In this document: piece by piece, positions 56,411-64,000 of the stretch
Layout: each line of letters opens with the position of its first letter
Numbering within the stretch: position 1 is the first letter of the stretch
NCBI RefSeq assembly: GCF_014699115.1
Contig: NZ_JACXAD010000009.1
Span: 62,001 to 126,000, forward strand
Reading direction: 5' to 3'
DNA: 64,000 nucleotides
Origin: Hymenobacter montanus
GTDB lineage: Bacteria > Bacteroidota > Bacteroidia > Cytophagales > Hymenobacteraceae
Translations under genes and position numbers: made by a program
The notes under the pieces: model-generated
Seen by the model: only the letters and a program-made list of their open reading frames with translations
What the model was told of the DNA's origin: nothing
Database searches by the model: none

Positions 56411-57043
56411 ATGCCACTTCTAGCTAGCCACACCGGCCACGCCCTCGAAGCCGGGCTCGACGAAGCCGGCCGGGGCTGCCTGGCGGGCCCCGTGTTCGCG
56501 GCGGCCGTGATTTTACCGCCCGATTTCAGTCCCCGCTTTCTCAACGACTCCAAACAGCTCAGTCCGCAGCGCCGGGAGGCCCTGCGCCCCGAAATCTGCG
56601 CTAACGCCGTTGCTTGGGCCATCGGCCAAGCGTCGGTAGAAGAAATTGAGGCCCTCAATATTGCCCAAGCCAGCTACTTGGCCATGCACCGGGCCGTGGC
56701 CGCTTTGCCGGTGGTTCCTGCCCATTTACTGGTCGATGGCAATCGGTTTCGGCCGCTGGCCGGCTTCGACCACACCTGCGTTATTGGTGGTGATGGCCTC
56801 TACCGCAGTATTGCCGCGGCCTCCATCCTGGCCAAAACCTTCCGCGACGAGCACATGCAGGCACTAGCGGCTGATTTCCCGGCTTACGGCTGGCAGCAGA
56901 ATGCGGGCTACCCCACCCCGAGCCACCGCGCGGCCATTCAGACGCACGGCCCCAGCCCTCACCACCGCCGGGGGTTTCGGTTGCTGCCAAGCCCCAGAAA
57001 TGCTAGCGGCAGCGAAAGCACCTACGCAGAATATGACGAGTAG
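56411..57043 (+). CDS. rnhB: Ribonuclease HII
   Basis: RNase HII removes ribonucleotides and RNA from RNA:DNA hybrids. The 210-residue protein has the active-site [20 protein letters not shown] near residue 14, [12 protein letters not shown] near 45, the third acidic residue in LLVDGNRF near 105, and the conserved [20 protein letters not shown] near 125. It is of typical length. The frame is open upstream to 56327 but the added residues are not conserved. Confidence 0.95.
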   Translation: MPLLASHTGHALEAGLDEAGRGCLAGPVFAAAVILPPDFSPRFLNDSKQLSPQRREALRPEICANAVAWAIGQASVEEIEALNIAQASYLAMHRAVAALPVVPAHLLVDGNRFRPLAGFDHTCVIGGDGLYRSIAAASILAKTFRDEHMQALAADFPAYGWQQNAGYPTPSHRAAIQTHGPSPHHRRGFRLLPSPRNASGSESTYAEYDE

Positions 57044-57094
57044 CGGCCCTGTTGCGTAATCAGTTCGACATCGGCCATTTGTATAGCCATTCCA

Positions 57095-57538
57095 CTATTC
57101 CTTCAGCCGGAGTAGGTCCAGAAACAAGCTGAATCCGTCTACCGTCGTGCCGCCCTCGCCAAATTTATCAAAGCTCAGTGGCTTGATAATGTAGCCGCTC
57201 ACTGCTAGTCGCTGCGCCTTCAGCCGGTCCGACTCAAGGTCGGACGTGGTCATGATGAACACGTTTAAACCCACGAACTCGGGGTCCGACCGCAGGATCT
57301 CCAGCAGCTCCAAGCCATTCATGCGCGGCATGTTGATGTCGAGCATTACCACGTTTGGCTTGGCAATTTTAGGTTCCCCGCCCTCGCCGCGCAGCATTTT
57401 CAGGGCATCGCGGCCGTTTCGGGCAAGAATGAGGGGTACGTCGATGTTGTGGCGGCGCAGTTCCCGTTGCACGTTCATAACATCCATCTGGTCGTCTTCC
57501 ACGAGCAAAATACTGGGCGTGGGTTGGTCGGCAGACAT
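57095..57538 (-). CDS. Response regulator (receiver domain only)
   Basis: The 147-residue single-domain CheY/Rcp1-like receiver has the acidic pocket LLVEDDQMD near residue 11, the phospho-acceptor Asp in VVMLDINMPRMNGLELL near 67, and the conserved Lys in SGYIIKPLSF near 121. No output domain is attached, so it probably works by protein contact. It lies 57 bases downstream of a histidine kinase in the same direction, making a two-component pair. Confidence 0.93.
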   Translation of the reverse strand: MSADQPTPSILLVEDDQMDVMNVQRELRRHNIDVPLILARNGRDALKMLRGEGGEPKIAKPNVVMLDINMPRMNGLELLEILRSDPEFVGLNVFIMTTSDLESDRLKAQRLAVSGYIIKPLSFDKFGEGGTTVDGFSLFLDLLRLKE

Positions 57539-57595
57539 AGGCTAAGCAATTTTCTACAGCGGGAATATGCCCGCGAAAGTAATCAGAAGCTACTT

Positions 57596-59152
57596 TCAGG
57601 TGGAGCGTAATACGGCAGATTTGGGCTCGGTGGCCATTGCCGGCACCAAACTTTTGGCTTTGGGTGGTTGCTTGGGCCAGGTGAACCGGAACTTAGCGCC
57701 CTGGCCCTCCGCCGATTTGATATCAATGCGGCCTCCTTGCCGCTCCACGATTTTTTTCACGATGGCTAGGCCCACGCCCGTGCTCTCCAGCGTATCCCGG
57801 TCGTTGAGAGTCTGGAAAATAACAAAAATCCGGTCGTGGTATTCCGGGTCAATTCCAGGCCCGTCGTCGGCCACCGAAAACCGGTAGAACTCGCCCGCGT
57901 CGTCGCAGCCAATCTGCACCGTGCCCGTTTCCGGATGGTCGTGGTACTTCAGTGCGTTACTGATCAGGTTAGTGAAAACCTGCTGCAACTCCACCACATT
58001 GGTGGTGAACGTGGGCAGGAAAAATGGTAGTTCGACGCGAAAGCCGGGCGGCGGATTGAGGGAGTCTACTACTTCGCGAATCAGCGTGCGCACGAATACC
58101 GTTTCGTTGGCCTGGGCTACGCGGCCCACCCGGGCCAGGTCGAGGATGCCGGTAATGAGCTTTTCCATGCGGTGTACGCGCTGCCGCATCATGCCTAAAA
58201 ACTCGCGGATGTGCGGCGGCAGCTGGTCTCCGCCCATGTCCTCTTCAATCCAGCGCGAGGCGCTTTCTATGCCGCGCAAAGGCGCTTTCAAATCGTGCGA
58301 CACCACGTAGGCAAACTGATCCAGCTCCTGGTTGCGGCTTTCCAGTTGGCTGATATTGGCTCCCACCGTGCGGGCCATCACGTTCAGGGCCGAGGTAAGC
58401 TCACTCACCTCGTCCTGCTCGGTATCCACGATCTGGCTGCCGTAGTCGCCATCCGCCATCCGGCGCGCCATATCCAGCATGCCGCGCAGGCGCCGGGCAA
58501 GCAGCCGAACAATGTAGAGGGCCCATAATACGCCCAGCAATAAGGCCGCCACCGCGAGGCCGGCCGATAACCATTCGGCTCGCACGATGCTTTCGTCGAG
58601 CCGGGCGCGTAAGTACTCCCGGGTTTGCGCTTCTCTCCGCTCAAAAGCCGCCAGCCGGCCGCGAATCTTATCCATTATCTGCTTGCCGAAGAGCCCTTCG
58701 CTGAGGTGCCGGTGCGGCATGCCTTCCAGGCCGGTTTGCCGGGCATCGCGCCGATGGGCCTCGCGCTTCTCCCCTACCAGCAGGTGGCTGTAGCGCGACC
58801 ATTGCTCGAAGAGCTGCTGCGTTTGGTCGATGAGCTTAACCTGGGGAGGGGAGTCGGTAACGAGCCCCCGCAATTGGGCGAATCGGCCGATTAGCTGCCG
58901 CTCGCCATCGTAATAAGGAGCCAGGGTTTGCTCGTCACCAATGAGCAGGTAGCCCCGAAAACCCGTCTCCATGTCGATGATGTTGCGTAGCAGATTGGCC
59001 GCATTGTTTGAAATTCGCTGGGAAGCTTCTACCTGCCGCGAATTGTGCAGCACTTGCCCGGCCAGTTGGTAGTACAAGACCACCACTCCACCAAACAGCG
59101 CCAGCAACAGGATAAACCCCGCAAAGAGCTTAGTAGTAAGCGTAAATTTCAT
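57596..59152 (-). CDS. Sensor histidine kinase with CHASE3 domain
   Basis: The 518-residue membrane kinase has, in order: a membrane helix (about 9-30); a CHASE3-type extracytoplasmic sensor (about 35-185, IIDMETGFRGYLLIGDEQTL); a second helix (about 190-212); a HAMP linker (about 213-270); a HisKA domain with the phospho-His in VVSHDLKAPLRGIES near 290; and a HATPase domain (NLISNALKYHDH, DDGPGIDPEYH, TGVGLAIVKKIVE). The ligand is unknown. The ATG at 59152 is chosen because the longer frame adds no signal. It is co-directional with the receiver gene that follows. Confidence 0.93.
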   Translation of the reverse strand: MKFTLTTKLFAGFILLLALFGGVVVLYYQLAGQVLHNSRQVEASQRISNNAANLLRNIIDMETGFRGYLLIGDEQTLAPYYDGERQLIGRFAQLRGLVTDSPPQVKLIDQTQQLFEQWSRYSHLLVGEKREAHRRDARQTGLEGMPHRHLSEGLFGKQIMDKIRGRLAAFERREAQTREYLRARLDESIVRAEWLSAGLAVAALLLGVLWALYIVRLLARRLRGMLDMARRMADGDYGSQIVDTEQDEVSELTSALNVMARTVGANISQLESRNQELDQFAYVVSHDLKAPLRGIESASRWIEEDMGGDQLPPHIREFLGMMRQRVHRMEKLITGILDLARVGRVAQANETVFVRTLIREVVDSLNPPPGFRVELPFFLPTFTTNVVELQQVFTNLISNALKYHDHPETGTVQIGCDDAGEFYRFSVADDGPGIDPEYHDRIFVIFQTLNDRDTLESTGVGLAIVKKIVERQGGRIDIKSAEGQGAKFRFTWPKQPPKAKSLVPAMATEPKSAVLRST

Positions 59153-59636
59153 ACCAGGACACCGTAACTCCTCATGTAAGTAAGGTAGGCATCCGTACGC
59201 AGCTTCGCGTCCATGGTTCGGGGCATCGGCACCATTCTTCCGCGCCCTCCGCAAGGACGGGTGCTCAACCAGAACCTCCGCCTTATATCGGGCTTGTCAC
59301 GTACCCATCAACCGGTTAGCCCCGTGCTGAATAAGCGTAGACTGGTGAGGAAGTGACCGAGCTTCCGGCAGGTGGGCGTATGCCCCGGTGCTGGTGGGCT
59401 ATCCATCAGCCAAGGTTATCTTGCCCAGGCTCTCGCAGGGCCTTTTGACGCCGTCGTTAGCCAAAAATAAGCGTGGTTAGTCGGGTGGCTTCCGGGGCAA
59501 AATCAAAGAGCGAAATTTCCGCTGTTAAACCAGCCGGACCTCCCGTCTTCGTCCCTGCCGCCTTATAATTCGGTACTTTCGTCTTTTCGTACCCCCGGAC
59601 CCGGCCAATCCGTGGCTCCTTTCACTTTTCCCACCC
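59153..59636. other. Intergenic region upstream of prfB and the histidine kinase
   Basis: About 484 bases between divergent genes. I see no ORF, tRNA or clear palindrome. A near-match -7 element (TACTTTCG near 59575) may serve prfB, but no matching TTG is found. Confidence 0.35.
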
Positions 59637-60714
59637 ATGACCCAAGACCACATTAAGGACTTGAAGGGCCGCGTTGAGGCCCTGAGGAGGTATCTTTGAC
59701 TACGATACCCGCAAAGAACAAATAGCGGCTGCCGAGGCCCAAACCACCGCTCCCGGCTTCTGGGACGATTCCAAAGCCGCTGAAGCTATCCTACGGGAAA
59801 TCAAGGCCACCAAGAATTGGACCGACGACTACGAAGCCGTGCAGCAGGCCCTGGCCGATACCGAAGTGCTCTTCGATTTCTACAAGGACGGGGACGTGCC
59901 GGAAGCCGAAATGCAGGCCGACTATGACGCCACCCTCAAGAAAGTAGAGCAGCTGGAGTTTAAACGCATGCTCTCCGACGAGGAAGATCAGCTCTCGGCC
60001 ATCATCGACATCAACCCCGGCGCCGGCGGCACCGAAAGCCAGGACTGGGCGGAGATGCTCATGCGCATGTACATCATGTGGGCCGAAAGCCACGGGTTCG
60101 GGGTGCGCCAAATCAGCTACCAGCCGGGCGAAGGGGCCGGCATCAAATCCGCCTCGCTCGAAATCGACGGCGACTTCGCTTACGGCTACCTCAAAAGCGA
60201 AATCGGCGTGCATCGCCTCGTGCGCCTCTCCCCCTTCGACAGCAGCGGCCGGCGCCATACCTCGTTTGCCTCCGTGTTTGCCTATCCGGTAATTGACGAT
60301 ACCATCACCATCGACATCAACCCCGCCGACATTTCCTGGGACACCTTCCGGGCTGGCGGAGCCGGCGGCCAGAACGTGAACAAGGTGGAAACCGCCGTAC
60401 GCCTCACGCACGCCCCCTCGGGCATCATCATCGCCGTGCAAATCGAGCGCAGTCAGCTCATGAACAAGGAGCACGCCCTGCGCATGCTCAAATCGCGCCT
60501 CTACCAACTCGAGATGGACAAGCGCCACGCCGAGCGCGACAAAGTCGAAGCCTCCAAGAAGCGCATCGACTTCGGCTCGCAGATCCGCAACTACGTGCTC
60601 CACCCCTACAAGCTCATCAAGGACCTGCGTACTGGCATCGAGCGCACCGACGTGCAGAACGTGCTCGATGGGGATCTGGATGAGTATATTAAAGGGTTTT
60701 TAATGGAGAAGTAA
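59637..60714 (+). CDS. prfB: Peptide chain release factor 2, with programmed +1 frameshift
   Basis: RF2 terminates translation at UGA and UAA. The first frame (59637-59696) encodes [20 protein letters not shown] and stops at TGA 59697-59699. Skipping one base at 59697 continues from GAC at 59698 to the stop at 60714, giving about 358 residues. The shift site is classical: an AGGAGG Shine-Dalgarno-like sequence three bases before CTT TGA C. The protein has the stop-recognition SPFDSSG near 195 and the GGQ motif in [17 protein letters not shown] near 235. This frameshift lets RF2 abundance control its own synthesis. Confidence 0.97.
59685..59700 (+). promoter_or_regulatory. prfB +1 programmed frameshift site
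   Basis: AGGAGG, then TAT, then CTT TGA C: the known prfB cassette in which a Shine-Dalgarno-like hexamer lies three bases upstream of the CUU UGA shift codons. Slow decoding of UGA when RF2 is scarce favours slippage to the GAC frame. Confidence 0.95.
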
Positions 60715-60737
60715 AAGCCCTCCCATAATAAAATTAT

Positions 60738-60779
60738 ATAAGAAAGGCCCACCTAAAAACTTAGATGGGCCTTTCTTAT
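60738..60779. terminator. Bidirectional terminator between prfB and the second SusD gene
   Basis: ATAAGAAAGGCCCA and TGGGCCTTTCTTAT pair through a 19-bp stem with one mismatch and a short A-rich loop. T-rich sequence lies on both strands. The two genes converge on it. Confidence 0.85.
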
Positions 60780-60797
60780 GTCTAGTAATGCTATTGG

Positions 60798-62195
60798 TTA
60801 TGGATTAGCCTGATCCCAAGCTACTTCTGCGAACGGAATAGCCAAACGGTCAAATAATCTGAACGTGCCAGTAGAATAAGGCAGCGTAATGTTTGGCGTA
60901 GGATTAGGGTTTAACTTACCTAGCCGACGTAGGTCTACCCAGAAATGGCCCTCATAGAAGAGCGAGTAACGGCGCTGACGTAAAATTTCATTGAGTAGGG
61001 CAGCTTGAGTCGTCGCGCCAGCATAAGGGGGTAAGTTTCCTGAGCGTGTGCGAATAGTATTAATGTCCTGTACTGCTCCAGTAATGTCGTTGGTCTTAGC
61101 CTTTGCTTCAGCAGCAATAAGAATTAACTCCTCGTTGCGAATGATAGCTACAGGTGCGTTTTGCGTCGCATATACAGTAGGGTCATAACGACCAGTAATA
61201 CCGCCAGCAGTACGTGGGGTTGTACGCAACGAAACTTTACTCAAGCGCTGGTCACCTGTTTCCGCTTCGCTTACAAAGTTATCAGGCACCGTGACTAGTG
61301 TCGATGGACCTGAGTTTGGTACTTGGAAATACGAATTACCTTGGTCACCAGCAGTGCCAGGCCTAAAAGTAATTTTAGGTCCTAGGGTCAATGAGGCGGT
61401 TGGGCTATAGAAGGAAGCGCTTAGTGCAGTCAAGGCTCCAGCATTATCACCCTGGTAAAGAGCAACACGAGCAGCTATAGCTCGGTTAAACCTCAGGAAT
61501 GAAGCTGGGGTGTCGAACCCGGCATATCCATTAGAGAGAGGGAAAGAGAAGTCGGTGCCTGCCTGGCCAAGCTCAGTAGCGCCGAGGTCGAGTAGTTGGC
61601 GAATGTTAGCTAGAGCAGGTGCTGAGCCAACAGTGAATTTGCCAGGTTTAAGGAAATCAGCAACATCAATGCGAATACCGTTCTCGCCCATCAAATTGAG
61701 CATGTGTAGTTTCGCAATAGCTTCGTAGGTGTCACAAAACCCTAGAAGGCCTTGCTTTTGAACCGGCGTAACGGTGCTGGTTGCTGCGAGGGACTGGCGG
61801 AGAACGTTTGCTGCTCGAATAGTGCGCGCAAAAGTATTATAGGAGCCGGTTGAATAAAAGGCTCCGTTATCTAATGAGGTTTTGCTGCCGAGAATTTCAG
61901 TATACCAACGCGGCTCATTACTAGCTAAAATAATGATCTCACGACCAAGTGTACCAGTTATTTGATTGTACGGGGCATTATTAGTGTGCCCCAAACGGAG
62001 AGAGGCTTCTACACCATTTGCTAACGCATTAATCTGGGTAGGAGTAGCGTTAGTTATAACGCTTTCTAAGCTGGGGTTATTGGGGTCCGTTACAGGGTCA
62101 ATCGTAGTTGGATTACAACCAGACGCGCCTATTAGCACAGAAACTACTCCCGCTAATAGCAGGGTGCGTGGCTTTATGTTAGCTGAATTTTGCAT
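60798..62195 (-). CDS. SusD/RagB-family lipoprotein, second locus
   Basis: The 465-residue outer-membrane lipoprotein has a signal peptide ending in IGASGC near residue 27, then the DPNNPSLESVI start and RTIRAANVLRQSL segments of SusD proteins. It ends with a RYSLFYEGHFWVDLRRLGK helix and a short tail LAIPFAEVAWDQ. The ATG at 62195 is chosen so that the signal peptide is correct. It follows its SusC partner by 22 bases. GC content is visibly lower than in the housekeeping genes next to it. Confidence 0.92.
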   Translation of the reverse strand: MQNSANIKPRTLLLAGVVSVLIGASGCNPTTIDPVTDPNNPSLESVITNATPTQINALANGVEASLRLGHTNNAPYNQITGTLGREIIILASNEPRWYTEILGSKTSLDNGAFYSTGSYNTFARTIRAANVLRQSLAATSTVTPVQKQGLLGFCDTYEAIAKLHMLNLMGENGIRIDVADFLKPGKFTVGSAPALANIRQLLDLGATELGQAGTDFSFPLSNGYAGFDTPASFLRFNRAIAARVALYQGDNAGALTALSASFYSPTASLTLGPKITFRPGTAGDQGNSYFQVPNSGPSTLVTVPDNFVSEAETGDQRLSKVSLRTTPRTAGGITGRYDPTVYATQNAPVAIIRNEELILIAAEAKAKTNDITGAVQDINTIRTRSGNLPPYAGATTQAALLNEILRQRRYSLFYEGHFWVDLRRLGKLNPNPTPNITLPYSTGTFRLFDRLAIPFAEVAWDQANP

Positions 62196-62217
62196 AAGGC
62201 AATACAAAAGGACTTGG

Positions 62218-64000
62218 TTAGAAGCCTAACTGAAGAGTGAAGAAAACACGACGGGTAGATGGATACCCTACCACATCAACTTGAGCTTGCGTGTTGGTAG
62301 AACCAAAGTTGGAAACTTCAGGATCATATCCCTTGTACTTGGTCCATGTCAATAGGTTGTTACCAGAGACTCCTACTCGCAGGCTTTTCACGAAATTGTT
62401 GAATAAGCTAGCACGCAGTTCAGAAGGCAGCGAATAGTAAATAGAAGCCTCCCGCAAGCGCACGTAGCCGCTATTTTGGATGTAGTAGTCGGCTTTGAAG
62501 GATTGACGGGCCTCTCCTAGCGGCACTACACTACCATCGGGCTGTGTGTAGGGTTCACTCCAATCTTTACTAGTACCAAAACCATCTTGGTTTGTCACCG
62601 TGAGGTTGCTAGTATAGCTGTCTTTCTTCCAATGTAGCAAGAAGGAGACATCGAGATTTTTGAACAGCGTAAACGAGTTCAAGTATGACATTTGGAAGGT
62701 AGGCTGTGCCTCACCGTAGCGCGTCAACAAGAAAGGAGTTTCGCTGGCCGGGAGATTAGGAGAACCATACCAACGAGTAGGCGATTCGTTAAGAGCGAAG
62801 AAGGTAGTACCATAGTTGGAGCCAAAACCGGGGTTCAGGTTAGCGGTAGGTACAATGAGACGTGTTACCAGAGAACGGTTGAGCCAAAATTGCGTTGTCG
62901 AGGTCCAACGAAAGTTAGTTGACTGCACAGGCGTTACACTCAATGACAGTTCAAGACCCCGGTTACGCAAATCCCCTACTGGGAAGGCTCGAATGGACTG
63001 TACCCCTGTGCCAGAAGCAGTGTTGTAGGTCTGGATAATATCGATAACCTTTTTGTTATACACTGTCGCTTCGAAAGACAGTCGGTTGTTGAAGAAGCCA
63101 AGGTCAATCCCCCCCTCCAACTCTGTAGCACGCTCCGGACCAATTTTAGGGTTTCCGACCAAAACTGATGGAATGAGACCTACGTAACCGCCTGTACTTA
63201 TGCTATTGAGCGGCGAGAACGTACTGTTGAAGAAGGCTACACCGCCGGTCTCACCATAAGCAGCCCGCAGTTTTACTTGGCTCACATTATTAATCGAGAA
63301 AAAATCGAACTTAGTCAGATTTAAGGCCAGTGAAACTTTAGGGAAAGCATACAACTTTTTAGGATCACCATTACGGCTGGACTTGTCGAGGCGAATCCCT
63401 CCTGTGGCAACAACGCGGTCTTGAAAATTGATTTCCTGCTGAGCCACGTATCCCACATCGGTTTCATCCTGAATGTTGGTGTTTTGCGTAACAATTGTGC
63501 CACGATCAGGCTGCAGTGGTCCTGGAGCTAAGTTCTGACCTTGGCTGAACTGCTGCTTGACGTTAAGCCCCAAACGGGTGGCACCTACCTGAGAAGAAAA
63601 GGCCAGGGAGCCAAGCTTCCAATCGTATGCCAGAAAGCTTTGTAAGTTATAGTTGAAGAATTGGTTACTTGCTACACGGGCCACGCCAGGGTTGGCAGAG
63701 CTTTGTTGCGACTGCAAGTCCGAAGGCAGCGCCAGCAGGGCCCCCGAGCCTGCATAATCAATACCACCTTGAACCGACAAGCGTAAGGAAGAGTTCTCGC
63801 TATCAATAATACGAATGGTAGTATTACCCGATGTCGTGACCCGGTTCGTGGTTTCTTCGTTGATAGCACGTTCAACAATGGCTAGTGGGTTATCACCAGT
63901 ACGTGGCGAGTCAGGAAATAATCCTGTTACAGGGTCTTTGTGCAGTTCATCATAGCTCCGGATAGAGAGCAAGTTATAGCCCACCGAAACCCCGTTGTTG
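62218..64000 (-). CDS. SusC/RagA-family TonB-dependent transporter, 5' end beyond the window
   Basis: This is the C-terminal part (about 594 residues) of an outer-membrane barrel transporter. It contains typical SusC barrel segments: a FFNNRLSFEATVYNKKVIDI strand pair, then NLLTWTKYKGYDPEVSNFG near the end and a final strand RRVFFTLQLGF. The apparent start near 63984 is an internal GTG; the frame continues open to the window edge. The plug and signal regions lie outside. It pairs with the SusD gene below and shares its lower GC. Confidence 0.92.
   Translation of the reverse strand, partial: NNGVSVGYNLLSIRSYDELHKDPVTGLFPDSPRTGDNPLAIVERAINEETTNRVTTSGNTTIRIIDSENSSLRLSVQGGIDYAGSGALLALPSDLQSQQSSANPGVARVASNQFFNYNLQSFLAYDWKLGSLAFSSQVGATRLGLNVKQQFSQGQNLAPGPLQPDRGTIVTQNTNIQDETDVGYVAQQEINFQDRVVATGGIRLDKSSRNGDPKKLYAFPKVSLALNLTKFDFFSINNVSQVKLRAAYGETGGVAFFNSTFSPLNSISTGGYVGLIPSVLVGNPKIGPERATELEGGIDLGFFNNRLSFEATVYNKKVIDIIQTYNTASGTGVQSIRAFPVGDLRNRGLELSLSVTPVQSTNFRWTSTTQFWLNRSLVTRLIVPTANLNPGFGSNYGTTFFALNESPTRWYGSPNLPASETPFLLTRYGEAQPTFQMSYLNSFTLFKNLDVSFLLHWKKDSYTSNLTVTNQDGFGTSKDWSEPYTQPDGSVVPLGEARQSFKADYYIQNSGYVRLREASIYYSLPSELRASLFNNFVKSLRVGVSGNNLLTWTKYKGYDPEVSNFGSTNTQAQVDVVGYPSTRRVFFTLQLGF

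Noticed and set aside
59281..59400. Possible tRNA upstream of prfB
   Set aside because: Some GC-rich short stems can be drawn, but no T-loop GTTCRANNC or CCA-ready acceptor stem is present.

Overview
The window looks like chromosomal DNA of a GC-rich, aerobic member of the Bacteroidota, most likely Cytophagales and close to Hymenobacter. Three things point there: an alternative complex III (act) gene cluster joined to an A-type cytochrome oxidase; two SusC/SusD outer-membrane pairs; and Bacteroidota-type promoters (TTTG about 20 bases upstream of TAnnTTTG). I identify the organism from gene content only, because no rRNA or tRNA gene was seen.

Region 1 (1-14.1 kb, minus strand) is the respiratory cluster actABCDEF-coxB-coxA, followed after a terminator by ctaA (heme A synthase), ctaB (heme O synthase) and the first codons of a further gene, probably coxC. 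It would move electrons from menaquinol through ACIII and c hemes to O2. Region 2 (14.4-23.3 kb, plus) holds rpsF-rpsR-rplI with a good promoter and terminator, a GSCFA protein with a very long low-complexity tail, a DUF255 thioredoxin-like protein and priA. Region 3 (23.3-29.4 kb) holds small envelope proteins, a signal-bearing methyltransferase, queA and an SPFH-domain protein.

Region 4 (29.4-34.85 kb) is an accessory block: an IS3-type transposase remnant, an AraC regulator, an aldo/keto reductase, an SDR, two AT-rich small genes (one apparently frameshifted in its signal peptide), an RBBP9-like hydrolase, a SusD remnant, and a degenerate second copy of the 3' end of the SPFH gene. The SPFH 3' end therefore occurs as direct repeats on both sides of the block. 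Region 5 (34.9-39.4 kb) is an intact SusC/SusD pair.

Region 6 (39.7-59.2 kb) is mostly housekeeping: RNase D, mltG, a PMT-like membrane protein, dtd, a MazG-like pyrophosphohydrolase, comB, gcvT, ilvE, a PduO-type adenosyltransferase, an ABC ATPase beside a 927-residue membrane/TPR protein, gatC, plsC, a NUDIX hydrolase, rnhB and a histidine kinase/response regulator pair. Its intergenic DNA holds dispersed repeats, a large nested palindrome near 49.7 kb and a strong candidate structured small RNA near 55.8 kb. Region 7 (59.6-64 kb) is prfB with its programmed +1 frameshift and a second, lower-GC SusD/SusC pair that runs off the window. I found no CRISPR array, tRNA, rRNA or intact insertion sequence.
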